From Neospora caninum Liverpool (Eukaryota; Apicomplexa; Conoidasida; Eucoccidiorida; Sarcocystidae), in the NCBI RefSeq assembly GCF_000208865.1, contig NC_018396.1, forward strand, positions 3,281,101 to 3,345,100: DNA of 64,000 bases. Direction: 5' to 3'. Position 1 is the stretch's first letter; each line of letters begins with the position of its first letter. Shown one piece after another: positions 12,201 through 23,700 of this stretch. The notes beneath the pieces are model-generated. The model was not told where the DNA came from. It did no database searches and was given only the letters and a program-made list of their open reading frames with translations. The translations under genes and the position numbers were made by a program.

Positions 12201-15200
12201 GCCTGTGGGGCCGCGTTCGGTGTCCGCTTTCCCGAGACCCCCGCAGCCTCGATCGGGTCTCCTCCCCACAGACTGGCCAGAGGCCCCCGAGGGCAAGTCT
12301 TCCGGGCCCCGACGCGCCGCCCTGCAGACTTGCCACGCCGTCCACAGACGCCCCCCGGCGCCCCTGCCGCGCCTCTGCGGCCTCCCAAGGCGTGAATTCG
12401 GAGGATCCATCCGGGCTGAATGTCGCTGATGGGAGGGAGCCTTCGGAAGACGGTTCGACTGCACACGGCAGCGAGCGCTGCTTGTCGAGCGACTACCCCT
12501 GCAGTCCCTGAACTCTGGCTGCCGTTGCTGCTCAGACTCTCTCTTCTGCTGCGACACGACTCGCCGTCTGGCAGCCAGGGCGCGACGCCACCCAGCAGTG
12601 GGGCCGCAGTGGACTCTCCCAGAGAGACGAGTTGCTGTCCCACACACAGCCCGCTCCTCCCGCAACTGTCTCGAAACCGCCCCCCGGAAATTCCGGCGCA
12701 CCGCGTGAAGCGCTGGCCGCGAAGGTTGCATGTGCCTAGGGGGGCCAGGGCAATGGGCGCCTCCATGTCGTCTTCCTGCTGGAACGCGTCTGGGAACCAA
12801 TCGGCCCAACGGTCAAATACGTCTTCTCTCTTCGCATGCTGACACGCGGCGAAGAACTGCAGCGAGCGGACCTGGGGCGGAGAGAGAGGCACCTCGGACA
12901 GCAAGGGCGCCTCTTCTGGCTCGGCATCCGCGGCTCGGGACGCCACGCCCGCCATCGCCGCCGCGGCGCCTGATCCCGAGTTGAGCGCTGCGATCGCGGC
13001 CGCGTCGACGGCCGCGGCCTGTCGCTCTGTCTCCGCGAGGACGCCGAGGTACCGCCCTATACAGGAGATCGTCGGGGAGAGGCGAGGCGGCTCGGGCGGG
13101 AGAAGGTGAAGGAACTCCAGGGGAATCCCCGCACGCGCCGCGGCCGCAACCGCTTCGGCGTGCCTTCGGTCCGACTCGTCGGGGAGGTAGAAAGTCGTGA
13201 TTCTCGCTCTGCGCTGCACAAGACCACTCGCGCTGGCGCCAGTCCCGTCTTCTCCCGCCTCACCCGCGCCTCCTGTCCCCTCACTGTGCACACTCTCGCG
13301 TCTCGCTGCCTGGCCATGGCGTCTTCCAACGCCGCCGCGGTCGCCTCTGAGTTCGCTTCGTTCTCCCTCTCTCGCGGTCTCTGCACCCCCCGGGGTCTCT
13401 CGCGGCAGCGATGTCCCTGCGCCCCCGCCAGCGCCCCACGCACGCGTTTCCGCCGTCTCCGCGCGCGCCTCCGGCTGTCTCCGCCCAGAGATCACATCCC
13501 ACAGCTCCTGAAGCGGTCCTCGACGAGGTGCCGCAGGCCTGTCTCCCTGACCACTCGGCCCGGAGGCGCCCCACGTCTGGGGGACGGCGCCTCCAGTCGA
13601 CGCTGGAGGCAGGGCGAGGGCGGGCATGGAAGCGCCCCCTGGGGGCGACGCATGCGCTGATAAAACCACAGACGCGTTTCGGTCCTCAGAGACGCGGAAC
13701 TGACTCTCCGCGAGCGGCTCGTCTGGCCGACTGCCAGGGGAAGAAGCCGGCCGACAGACAGGCAGAAGCAGCCCTATTTCGCAAAAGGCCCGCCGGAACA
13801 GATTCAGCACTCGGGTCCACTCCGCTTCAGACACGAGGTCTTTGTACGGCGTGGCCTCGGCCAGAGGCGGCGCCGTTTCGTCTTGTGGTTCTTCCTTCTC
13901 CGGCGCTGCCGAAACATCGCCTTCCCGACCCGCGGCGTCGGAAGAAGGCAGAAAAGACGCAGAAGCACATTCGCGGTTCTCGCCACTCACAAGCAGAGAC
14001 CCTCGTCCCGCCGAGCTCTCCCCCCCTTGGCTGCAAGAGGACGAGAGACCAGCACTGGAAACGCCAGTTCCACCGTTGCTCCCGCCCTCCGGTCTGGCGG
14101 CTGCGTTGCCTAGGTGAGGGGCTAGCTGTCTAGGATCTCCAGAGAACGAAGCGTCCAAAGAGACAACCTCGCCTGGTGGGCAGCCAGACACTCTCTCGGT
14201 TTCCTTGGTTCCTCGCGGGCTTTCCGACGGGGGCGCCTCGGTGTCTCCGGTTTGTGAAGGAAAGGAGGAAGAAACAAACGCTTCGTTTTCGCGTTTGGCC
14301 GATCGCCGGCCGAAGAAAGCAACGCACCCCATCAGGCGGCAGACGTCGGCCTTGTGGTAGCGCCACAGAGGAGCCAGGTGGCTACGTGAGTACAGCAGCG
14401 CCTCCTCGATCGACGACGCAGGAGCGGAAAGAAGAGACAGGAACTGCAGGGAGAAAAGGTGAGACACGGACCACGCGAGACAGAACCCAGACAGTGAAAC
14501 TGCACACGAAAGAGAACCCAGACCGTAGAACTGCACATGCCGGAAAGGACTCAGTGACGCAGTGGTACACTTCAGCGATCAGAGGTGTGAACAGGAAACA
14601 CACGGATAGCACACAGAACTGCATGCGGGTCAGGGCAACGTAATGATCGGGGACGTTTACCTTTTCCCTCAGTAGCATTAAACGCACACATATATCCTCA
14701 CGTGGCAACTCCACTTCTCTATCTATATATGTCTGTATCTATGCATATTTATGGATGTAATGCACGAGTCGCTCACACGTTTAACAACCAGGCTTGAAAC
14801 ATGCGGCGTCCAAAACATATCTGTGCGCGGGGCGAGGCGTCGGGAACTCTCGTCCTCACTCCTGTTTCTGCGGATTGTCCGGGTTATCCTGAAAACTCGC
14901 TTTTTAGCAGGAAACCGCCGGAATCGTGCCCCGTAAACCTATACATATTTTTTAAAAGATGCAGTAGACGCGGTGCAATGCCGAAACCAAAAGATTCCGG
15001 AGTGGTACCTTCAGTTTATGAAGCTCGAAGTGGAGCGTCGCCAGCCGCCGTCTGTGGCGCCGTTTCTGCCTCCCGAGCCAGTGCAGAGCTAAATCAATGC
15101 CATTCTTTCTGGATCCAGCACCTAGACAGAATCGGAGTGTCCCTTCCTGCCCCTCGCACTTGAGCCGCCACTGAAGAAGCTGGTCGTCGCGCGTCCTCTC

Positions 15201-15341
15201 GAGGCGACGGAGTATCTGCGGTGAGGAGGCAACGGAGCCACAGAGAAAGACTAAACTACGGGAAGCGTGGGTCAGTCGTGAACGAAGCGATAAAGGTATC
15301 CTGAGGCCATTAGCGCCGCTCGGTGCTTTCCGGTAACACAA

Positions 15342-15373
<32 letters not shown>

Positions 15374-18300
15374 GAGGAAACACGCCCTGTGATTTCGTGA
15401 GGAGCTCCTGCGGATGTGTAAATCACTTCCAGTTTTTTAATGTCTATTTTTTGTGTACTGAATGCCTTCAACACTCCTCTGCCTCGCCTGTTCCTCCTCT
15501 CACTCTCATCCATCCCCACCCCTGTTCACCTCTCGCCCTCTCTCGCCTCTGTATGTATCCCTTTTCTCCTGTCGACGCCGCAATCGCTGTCCATAACTCC
15601 CTGCCTTTCTGTTCCCTCCCCGCTTTCTCTGTCTCTCCCTGTCTCTGCCCTCTCGCTCTTTGCACTTTGCCGTTCCGTTGCTTCTTGGCTTTCCTGCCTT
15701 TCGAATCTTTTCCCCACACCCCTCCGTTTTGTCCTTGGCGCATCGTACCTCGTGCAGTTGCACGTAAGCAGCCTCGACCTCTCCAGGCAGCAGCTGGAGC
15801 CTTCCAGGCTTCCTGGTTGACCGTCTGGGCCCCCACCAGGCTTCTTGCGGAAGGCATGCACTCCTCGCCTCCGTTGGTCTCTCCTCGTGTTGGTGTTTCT
15901 GCGCGCTCTCCACAGCCCCTCCCCGACGCTCCGCGGCTCCCCACACGCCCCCCTCTGGCCCCTGGGTGTCTCCGAGACCGCCGGGCCGCGCGGCCCTGTC
16001 CTCTGAGCTGCGGGCACCCGCCGTGGTGTCGGCGGGGCTGAGGAAAGCAACCGAAAACGATCCCGAGGAAAGGCAACTGGGCCGAGAGCTGGCGGCGCCT
16101 CCGCCGCCTTCGGAAGGACAGGAAAGCCCCTCTGGTCTAAGCGGCACCGCAGTCTTCACCGATGGAGGCGCTGTGTGAGGCCAAGCAAGCGACAGCGGGC
16201 CGCCATACGTCGATGCATGTCCTGTCTCTCCGTCGACTTCCTTCGCCTGGGTTTCGTCGCGCCCCGCCTCATCCCGGGAAGCTCTCGACGTCGAGGCGAG
16301 AGCAATTTCTGCGCCTTCGTTGGAAGGAGGAAGAACGTGGAAAGCAAATCGGAGCTTGCTGTTCTGCGAGGCGTTTTCCCCGTCTGAGCCTGTCTCTTCC
16401 TCGCCACGTTTCCGCGCACGGAGACTTCCTGGGTCTCTCTCGGCACTCTCCGTGGCCCAGGTCTCTTCTCTCTCGTCGAGGTGCCGGTTTCCGATTTCCT
16501 CGGAGCTGTTTTTCCTCGAAGTCTGCCCTCCCTCATCCGTCTGACTCGCGAGACTCGTGAAACGGGACCAGCCGCAACAGTCCACACACGGACAATGAAC
16601 GGCCTCAAAGATAAGCTGTTGTTCGGCACTGCAGAGAGAGAGCAGAGGGGAGGAAGCCCATACAGACGGAGACAAACACAGACCGGCGTAAGGCAACCTG
16701 AACCGAGCGTTTCTGCGTCGGGGTCTCAACTCGCAAAAGCATAATTCCCAGTGACTCACTCAGCCAGCACTCCTCTCACACGAGACGATCCGAAAAACGA
16801 CTACATCCGGAGACGGAAAAGTTAGAAAAGCGTCGCGCAATTTGGCCGCAGCGTCGCCTCCACAAAAAACAAATATATATGTATATATAGCACCTGATGG
16901 AGGTGACGAGGGTTGTTACTTTGTGCATGTGTGCCTGCTTTACAAGGGGTCTGTATACTCCGTTCTCAGTGTTTCCCTCCCCGCCCTGGCTGCGCGCTCT
17001 TGGCTGTGTGGAGCACTGCGGTGTCTTTTGTCTTCTGTGTCGCAGATCCAGCGAGCTCGCACACGCCACAGAGAGGAGAGACGGCAGGCCAACCCACCGT
17101 CCCCTGCCCTGGTGTCGGCGCGGCATTTCCTTTCCGTGTAGAGAGGTTCAACTCACCAAAACTGCGCGTAGATGTCGAACCAGCCGCAGTGGAGGAAGTG
17201 GAGAGCAAGCAGCTTGGCCAGCAGCAGATCTTCACTCTCCATGAGGTGTTGCCGGACACAGAAACGCTGTCCGAAGCCTTCCTCCCGATGAAAACTCTGG
17301 AACGCAAACGCGGCATTGACGCTGCTTCCACGTGTACACCAGGTGCGTTTGCATGCGCGCGTCGAGGAGCGAAAACTGGCGCAGCAAAGGTGAGGAGAAA
17401 TCCTCCGATCCACTGACGGCCGACGGACTGAGGGCGACCTGCCGTGAGTGAGGAGAAAAACGCCTGTAGGGTGCTGGCTTTCTAGCCCAACTGAAGGCGT
17501 CTCTTCACCGGCTTGACTCTTTCTTCGCCACACAGCCTCGAGGGTTGTGTCTGCTCCGTTTCTGCCTCTCTGTCCAGCATCAATGCCTTCAGCGACAGGA
17601 CCGCAAAGGGTGCCTCGCCATGTCCCTCTGCTTCCTTCGGTCTCCATCCTTCTTCGTTGCTCTCCGCCCCCATCTTCCTCTCCTCGTCCTCCTGCAGGTG
17701 CGGCTACCCCGCTCGCCTCGTGCGTCTGTGCCCCCCTACGCTGGCCCTGAGAAGACGCAGGCATCGCGCAACCCTGGCTAGCTGCATCGGTGTCTCGGTC
17801 CTCTGTTTGTGTCTGCTGGTTAGCTGCCTTTTTTGCCGCAGCTGCTTGTTCGTTTCGAGCGTGGAGAGCAAAGAAGAGCTGCTGCTCGGGTGGCGGCGGA
17901 AGCACGCGAGTTGCGGGCGCTGGGTCTCCGGGAATAAGCCGGTCGATCGCCCGCGCGACGCCGTTCAGAGTCAGCTGCTGCTCTTTATACGTTTCCGCCA
18001 GAGTGTGCGTCACATCTAGAGCTTGCACTTTCTTCTGGAGGCTTCGAATCGCCTCCGTCACTGAGGAAAACGAAGGGAGCGGGTCTGTCTCAGCTCCCTG
18101 TGCCGCCCAGACTTTTGCAGACTGCGGAGTGGGTGGGAGAACGCCCTGCGCCGAGCCCGCAGCCGCCACGTCCCCGCCAACAGACGCGAGAGGAGCGGAG
18201 GCGCCTGAGGGCGAAGTGGCAGGCACACGAAGCCGAGGAGCGGGGAGACTGTAGCTCGGCAAGACACTTTGAAAAGCGGCGGAAGAGGGCTGACTCGCTG

Positions 18301-20771
18301 CCGCAGGCGACAGCGCTGCCGAGAGGCACGGCGACGCCAAGGCAGACGGTAAAGGAGGTGAGGGCGACCCGGGCGGAGGCGACAACCCCCCTGTCCCCGA
18401 AGGGAGACAAACGCATGAGACTGCCAAAGCGCTTCGGCTTGCTCCTGCTTCTTGTCCACCCGGTGTCCCCCCAGGAACGGCCCGGAGGTTCTCCGTGGCA
18501 TCGACAGGGGCACCGGACAACTGCTTGGCTGGCGGCTGCTCATCTCTTCTTCCCGGCGCTGGGGGGCCAGAGCGCGAGATAAGATCCTGTGGTGCAGCGG
18601 TTTGTCGTTCGCGCGTTTCTCCTGTGTGGCTTACATCCGAGTGCACAGGCGCACCTTTGCTGTCAAGACCGGCTTCCCTCGACGTCGGGTCATCTCGCTC
18701 GCACTTCACTCCCCGCTGTGCCGAGTTGGGTTGTTCTCCACTGGCAGTCTCGGCACTCTCTCCCGCCCTCAGCCCGCCTTCGGCCTCCTCGCGCGAAGGG
18801 AGAGACGGAGGAGAGGCAGGGAGAGGCGAGGGAACAGGACAAGAACCTCCTCCAGCAGTCGGCCCCGCGTTGTTCGATGACGTCAAGAAGCGACGCGGGC
18901 CAGAAGGCTCCGTTTTGGTGTCATTTTGAGACGGTGCAAGAAAGGGACGGGGAGGCACCGAAGTCCCAGGGAGCGCGTCCGTCGCGGCGAAGCTCGAAGG
19001 ATCTGCCCGGCACTTTTGTGCCTCGGCTGCAATGGCTGCGGCGCGAATCTGATCTTTCGACTCCTGGACGCGACAGACACGGCGCCAAAAAACAAACACG
19101 GCAGAAACGAAGGTGAGGGCACGGATAGCACGTGATGTGGCGCCTGAAACCAGAGAAAGAAGGGGCGAGGCGACACGAAGAGAAAAACAGGAGAGCGAAG
19201 AGTAAAAGATTCAGAGGGAGAGAGGACGAAGACAGGAAAAGCGTCCAGCGCAGGCAGAGCCTGCTCGGTACGCAGGCGCCGGTGGAGCGATGGATCGCTG
19301 CCAAATCGTTCCATACACAAGGCGGTAAGCCAGAAATCACAGAAGAAGCCACCCACGTACTCCACAATATCCCTCGCCACATGTTTTCACATGTCGTCGG
19401 GCGGAAGGAAATGCTGCTGCGACATGTATACATACCCCCATGGGTGCGTATAAATGAAAATATACCACAGTGATTCGGGGAGAGATGGCATATGAGGGGC
19501 CGACTCACAACAATGACCTCGAGGAGGAGATCGAGGTTTCGGGTGAGTTCATCGCAGCTTTTTCTGTGGCGTTTTGCCGCCTGTGTGACTTCCTCGTACA
19601 GCGCAACGAAGGGTTCGCGTCCGGCTCCAACGACTGTGAGGGGCGTGGCGGCGCGTTGCATCCAAGGCGCGTCTTCGGTGTGGTTCGCGCAACTCCCCGC
19701 TCGAAGTGGCGCTGGCCCGGTCTGCTGCGTTCGCCTATCCGCATTCTCGGGGCGTTCCTCCGTCGCATTTTCGCCAAAGGCAGAGACTCCCGGCACGCCA
19801 TTCGCTTTCCTCGCCTCGCGTTCGTGTGGCTGCGCACCGAAAGACTGAGACATGGACGGCAGTCGCGAGGAAGGCGGAGTGGGACTGTGTTCCCCAGTCG
19901 TTGGGCGAAAAGGAAGGAGGGAGCCGCGTGGAACTGAGTTGCGATCCTGATGCAAGACCGAAGAGATCTCGCAGATCATCCTCTTGCGTCGAGTGCTCAC
20001 CCTCCGCCAATCTGTTTCCACTGCGCGATTCGGACAACACACAGGAGCCCCGACGGGGCCCACCGCGAGGGCCTGACCTCGACTCGCGGCGGCGCGCCAG
20101 CCAGCAGATGAGCGAGACCGCGGGGAACCGAGCTCCCTCTCGTCCAGTGGAAAAGACGAGTCTCTGCTGGCAGACGCGCCCGAGGAAGACGCGACAGACA
20201 AAGCCGAGGCAGAAGAAAGCGAGAAAAAAGCCGAGGGTGAAGAAGAGGGGGGATCCCCGGAAGCGAGAGACAGGTGCCGGTCCGACGCTCCCGAAAGAGA
20301 GGCCGTGGAAGACGGAGGACGAGAGGAAGAGGGAAGGGAAGAAGACGAAGAAGGAAGAGAAGAAGAAGGAAGAGAAGAGGAAGAGGGAAGGGAAGACGAG
20401 GGGAACGAGGAAGAAGAGGGAAACGAGGAAGAAGAGGGAAACGAGGAAGAAGAGGGAAACGAGGAAGAAGAGGGAAACGAGGAAGGAGGTGACGAGGAAG
20501 AAGAAGGCAGAGATGAGGATGAAGACGGAAGAGACGAAGAGGAAGAAGAAACGCCTGTGTGAGGTTCCGGAATGGGCTCAGGGTCAGCAAATGAAGAGAA
20601 GAATGAAGCTGAAGAGGGAAGCGAAGCGGTGGCCGAGGATAGAGCTGGCAAGGACGAGTCAGAGGAAGCCGCAACTGCTTCGTCCCGCGTCCTTCCAGGA
20701 ACTGCGTCAGGTTGCACACACGCCACACGAAGAAGAGGCAGGAGCACCGACAGACTCATCTGACGCGGCAT
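3275..20771 (-). CDS. GID2: Giant GID2/RMD5-type subunit of the GID/CTLH ubiquitin ligase
   Basis: Modelled exons, in transcript order: 20771-19509, 19063-17157, 16628-15749, 15215-15009, 14443-10929, 10561-10491, 9919-9451, 9274-7998, 7575-7435, 6956-6825, 6693-6556, 6228-5387, 4748-3937, 3521-3437, 3370-3275. Phase is kept at every junction and gives about 3,944 residues; human RMND5 has about 390. Landmarks follow RMD5 order. A predicted helix (SLQKKVQALDVTHTLAETYK, near 757) precedes LisH (LLLAKLLALHFLHCGWFDIY, near 1025-1057). CTLH follows (ILRRLER, LALHWLGRQK, LHFELHKLK, then SIEEALLYSRSHLAPL, about 1345-1450). The CRA domain comes in two halves (TRVLNLFRRAFCEIGL near 1623; PLESPLTVLLCAGNIALPRL near 3594). 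A GID-type RING closes the protein (FTCAVSREQT, LLTCGHTIC, then RCPICP in the next exon). In the family this RING subunit pairs with MAEA/GID9 to ubiquitinate substrates in cytosol and nucleus. Inserts are Ser/Pro/Ala/Gly-rich. Least certain are the start codon, the 7998 and 3937 donors (weak) and the last exon. Confidence 0.8.
3437..4085 (-). other. GID-type RING domain split across two exons
   Basis: The end of the 4748-3937 exon encodes a cysteine in FTCAVSREQT, the spacer NPAILL, and the CGH and C of TCGHTIC. The following exon, 3521-3437, supplies the last pair in RCPICP. This is the spacing of the RMD5 family RING, which is degenerate compared with a classical C3HC4 finger. The joining donor (GTCTCT) is weak, but it is the one that keeps phase with the acceptor at 3521. 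Confidence 0.75.
3648..3672. repeat. (TA)n microsatellite in an intron
   Basis: A TA run inside the intron that separates the two RING exons of the GID2-like gene. Confidence 0.9.
8347..8403 (-). repeat. GGC/GGA-rich tract coding a poly-proline run
   Basis: On the plus strand this is a near-continuous run of GGC/GGA/GGG triplets. Read on the minus strand it encodes about 18 consecutive prolines within the 9274-7998 exon of the GID2-like gene. A second, shorter run of five prolines (VPPPPPPLP) lies nearby. Such tracts are common profilin/SH3/WW ligands in other systems; that role here is speculation. Confidence 0.9.
20400..20490 (-). repeat. 18-bp coding minisatellite (FPSSSS units)
   Basis: At least four near-identical 18-base units (plus strand GAGGAAGAAGAGGGAAAC) encode Phe-Pro-Ser-Ser-Ser-Ser in the first exon of the GID2-like gene. 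They sit inside a wider Ser/Pro-rich stretch coded by about 20220-20570. The phase-neutral unit length fits expansion and contraction without frameshift. Confidence 0.9.
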
Positions 20772-23700
20772 TCAGGACAATGGACAAGGCAACACACGGC
20801 AAGAACACGAAAACAGAACGGCGCCCACGCAACACATGGAAGAAACGAATGCGAAACGGGCCGCCGCCAGAGTCGCTCACATCGAACTACAGATAGGATA
20901 CGACGGCGTCAAGTGACTTCATAGTCTCAGACACGACCTACAACGCGAGAAAGCGAGTCCCTTCCTGTGCCCAAAAGAAAAACATAGAATTCTTCACATG
21001 CACCGCGCAGGCTAGCCACTACATGCATATATATATATATATATATATAAGGGTGTCGAACGAATCTGCACAGAGGTTGTCTCGGGCATTCCGCAGCACC
21101 GAAGAGTTTGGTGTGTCAGCATTTGCACGCAACCCTAAACTCTAAAAATCTTCAGGGATGCAGGCGATCCGCAGACAAAGGCTTCCGAAAGCAGTACCCT
21201 AAGCCCTAACCTGCCACTCCGGGTTCGTAGGTGGCAACTCCCTGGCGCACTTAAGATCAGGAATAACGGGAGCTAATTCAAGCGGATGGATGTGGATACA
21301 GAGATACTGCAGATCGGGATGCACAGCGCTTTACGATATAAATGTTACACTTAGTTGCATGTACATGGAAAGGTTTGAACAGACACACGCTGACACGGGT
21401 CACTACGTGGAAGAAGCAGTAGACCGGCGGGAACCAGGACACCCATTTGGGCACTGGCAGTCGCATTCAAGACGCAGTTGTGCAGCAACCAAACGGAGAG
21501 AAGGGAGACAGTCGACATCCAAATGAGAGTTGGAGACGTCGAGAGAAACAAGCGTGTACGGCCCAGCCAGGTGCGGAGACCGATAGGAGCCAATCAACCG
21601 TGACCCGCAACTTAGATGGCTTCACACACCAACAGACAGGGGTGCAAAGAAATGAGGTTTGCCCCGAGGAATCCCCTACAGAGACAGATGTGTGACTGCA
21701 AGCGACCCGCTCGAAGAGCTTCGTTTGCTCCTAAACCTTAACCCCCAAGTAAACAGAGCTCAACTGATGAACAGCTCGCAACCCGAAAGTTCGGAACTTG
21801 CTGCCCGCTCACCTGACCGATCGGCGTGAGGCATGGCTAGAGGGTGAACCTGCGCCCCCGCTCACGCCTGTAACGAGCTGAAGGAACCGCAAGTCTCTCA
21901 AGGTGGAAGTGGGAGAGGCGCGACGTTTTTCGCGACGACAATTCGGGTAGTCCACGGCGAAGCAGACGTTCTGTGAGTCGAGGAACGGGGCTTCTGCCTG
22001 CGCTGTCCCAGCGAATTTGAAAATACGCGAGAAAGCGACTCACAGATACAGAGTCGTGAAGAACGGGGTTCGGTCTCGAAGACGACGCGGCAAAAAAACG
22101 GCCTAGATTACCCGCGCAAAAAGGCTGTTCAAACGCCTCTCTCTGTTTTTGCCTCGTCCACTATGACTCCTCACGGTTCCCATGTGCGTCACGGTGTACA
22201 TACACGTAGGCGCGTGGATTGACCTAGCTGTAACGACTCAAAACACATTTGAGGGATAAGTGCTAAGAGCAAGATAGGCCAGGAGAAGGTGGCATTTGCA
22301 TGCAATTGTCTGTTCCGCGAAAAACTGAACTCTCGTTCCAGAAACGCGGTTTTTGGTCTCGTCGTGTCACTGCGTGCCACCGTTGACCACATCACGCACG
22401 GGAACCTGAGAAGGCAAAAAAAGACACATTTGGAAGGGTTCAGAAGTCTTGCACACAGGGTGATGGCCCCTCCAAGTCAAACTGCGAAGTCTCCGGCTCT
22501 TCGGTTTGGTGTTTCTCCGGGAGAAGTCAGGACACAGCCGGTTAGCCGCTGCCCCGGCTTGCTATGGCCCTCCCTGTGGTACTGCTGCCTGCCAGGTGAG
22601 ACACCAGACAGGCGTGAGGCAGGGCCCGAAGAGAGAGAACACAGATACGCGCAAAGCAGTGCAGGGTGTCCTCGGCAAAAGAGAGTGTTGAACATATGAA
22701 GGCGGCAGGAAGATGGTAGCCAAGCCGCGAATGGCGGCTAGTGGCTGCCAAGTTGAGGCCAGGAGCTGCCGATTGCCGAAAAAAACGTGGAAAGGACAGA
22801 GCGTTGAAACACGTGGTGCCCGCAAAAAAAGAGCTTTTCTCCACAGGACAAGCTGGAACGGAAAGGCAACGGCAAATCAGCGTCGCTGTTTGCTCCGCGC
22901 ACCCCCTGGGAGAACGAACGACAGTTTGAGGAGGGTGGAATGCGGAGACGGCGTGGCGGGGAAAGCGCGAGGAGAGACAAGAACGCCGGTGACATTCCGT
23001 TTCCCAGCAAGCTGAGTTTTGTACTATTGAACTTTTCCGAGCCAAGATAAAGCTGAAAGGCAAAGGAAACCTTGCAGAGATGCCCGGAGACTCTTCGGGT
23101 GGAGGGTAGCAGCCAAGCCAGCCGACAACAGTACGACGAAAAGATCCAGTAGCCGAGAGGTTGGCCTCCAGGACAGGAACCCGGAGACACACGCACTTCC
23201 CAGAAAGTGTTTGAGTTAAAAAGAATCTCTAACTTCTCATGATTTCGTCTAGAAATATGCTCATATACACATATATGCATACACACTATTGAGTCACTCA
23301 TAGCACATATACGTGGGGATACTTACAGGTTCCCAGCAAACGATCGGATGACTAGGCTAGGCCAGTTCGGATGCGTGGTAAGAAAGTGAGCTCGCTGTTG
23401 CAGTCACTGCACGGTCAGGGAAAGCCGATCGTCTTTGCAGCGTTTTAAACATGAGACTGAAGCAGCGGTGGCAAAAGGGGGGGAAAAAGGAGGAGGCGAG
23501 CTAGTTCGCAAACTGTACTCGCCGTTTCAGATTGTGTTGGATCTCTCGACGTGGTCTGTGAATGCCCTCGGAGAAAATCGCGGGAAAACCGAGTCCGCGG
23601 AGCGCCGCAGCGACACAAACACCGTAGCACCGGTGGGTTGGCAGAGAACATCGGCTCCGAGACCGCCTATCTGCCCACCACCCTAGTCACTCCGAAATAA

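Noticed and set aside
19706..20896. 396-codon plus-strand frame rich in Arg, Lys and Glu
   Set aside because: It is the antisense shadow of the Ser/Pro-rich first exon of the GID2-like gene; repeats of GAGGAAGAAGAG stay open in several frames.
22542..23192. 216-codon minus-strand frame in the spacer
   Set aside because: Composition and overlapping frames on the other strand look non-coding; no motif recognised.
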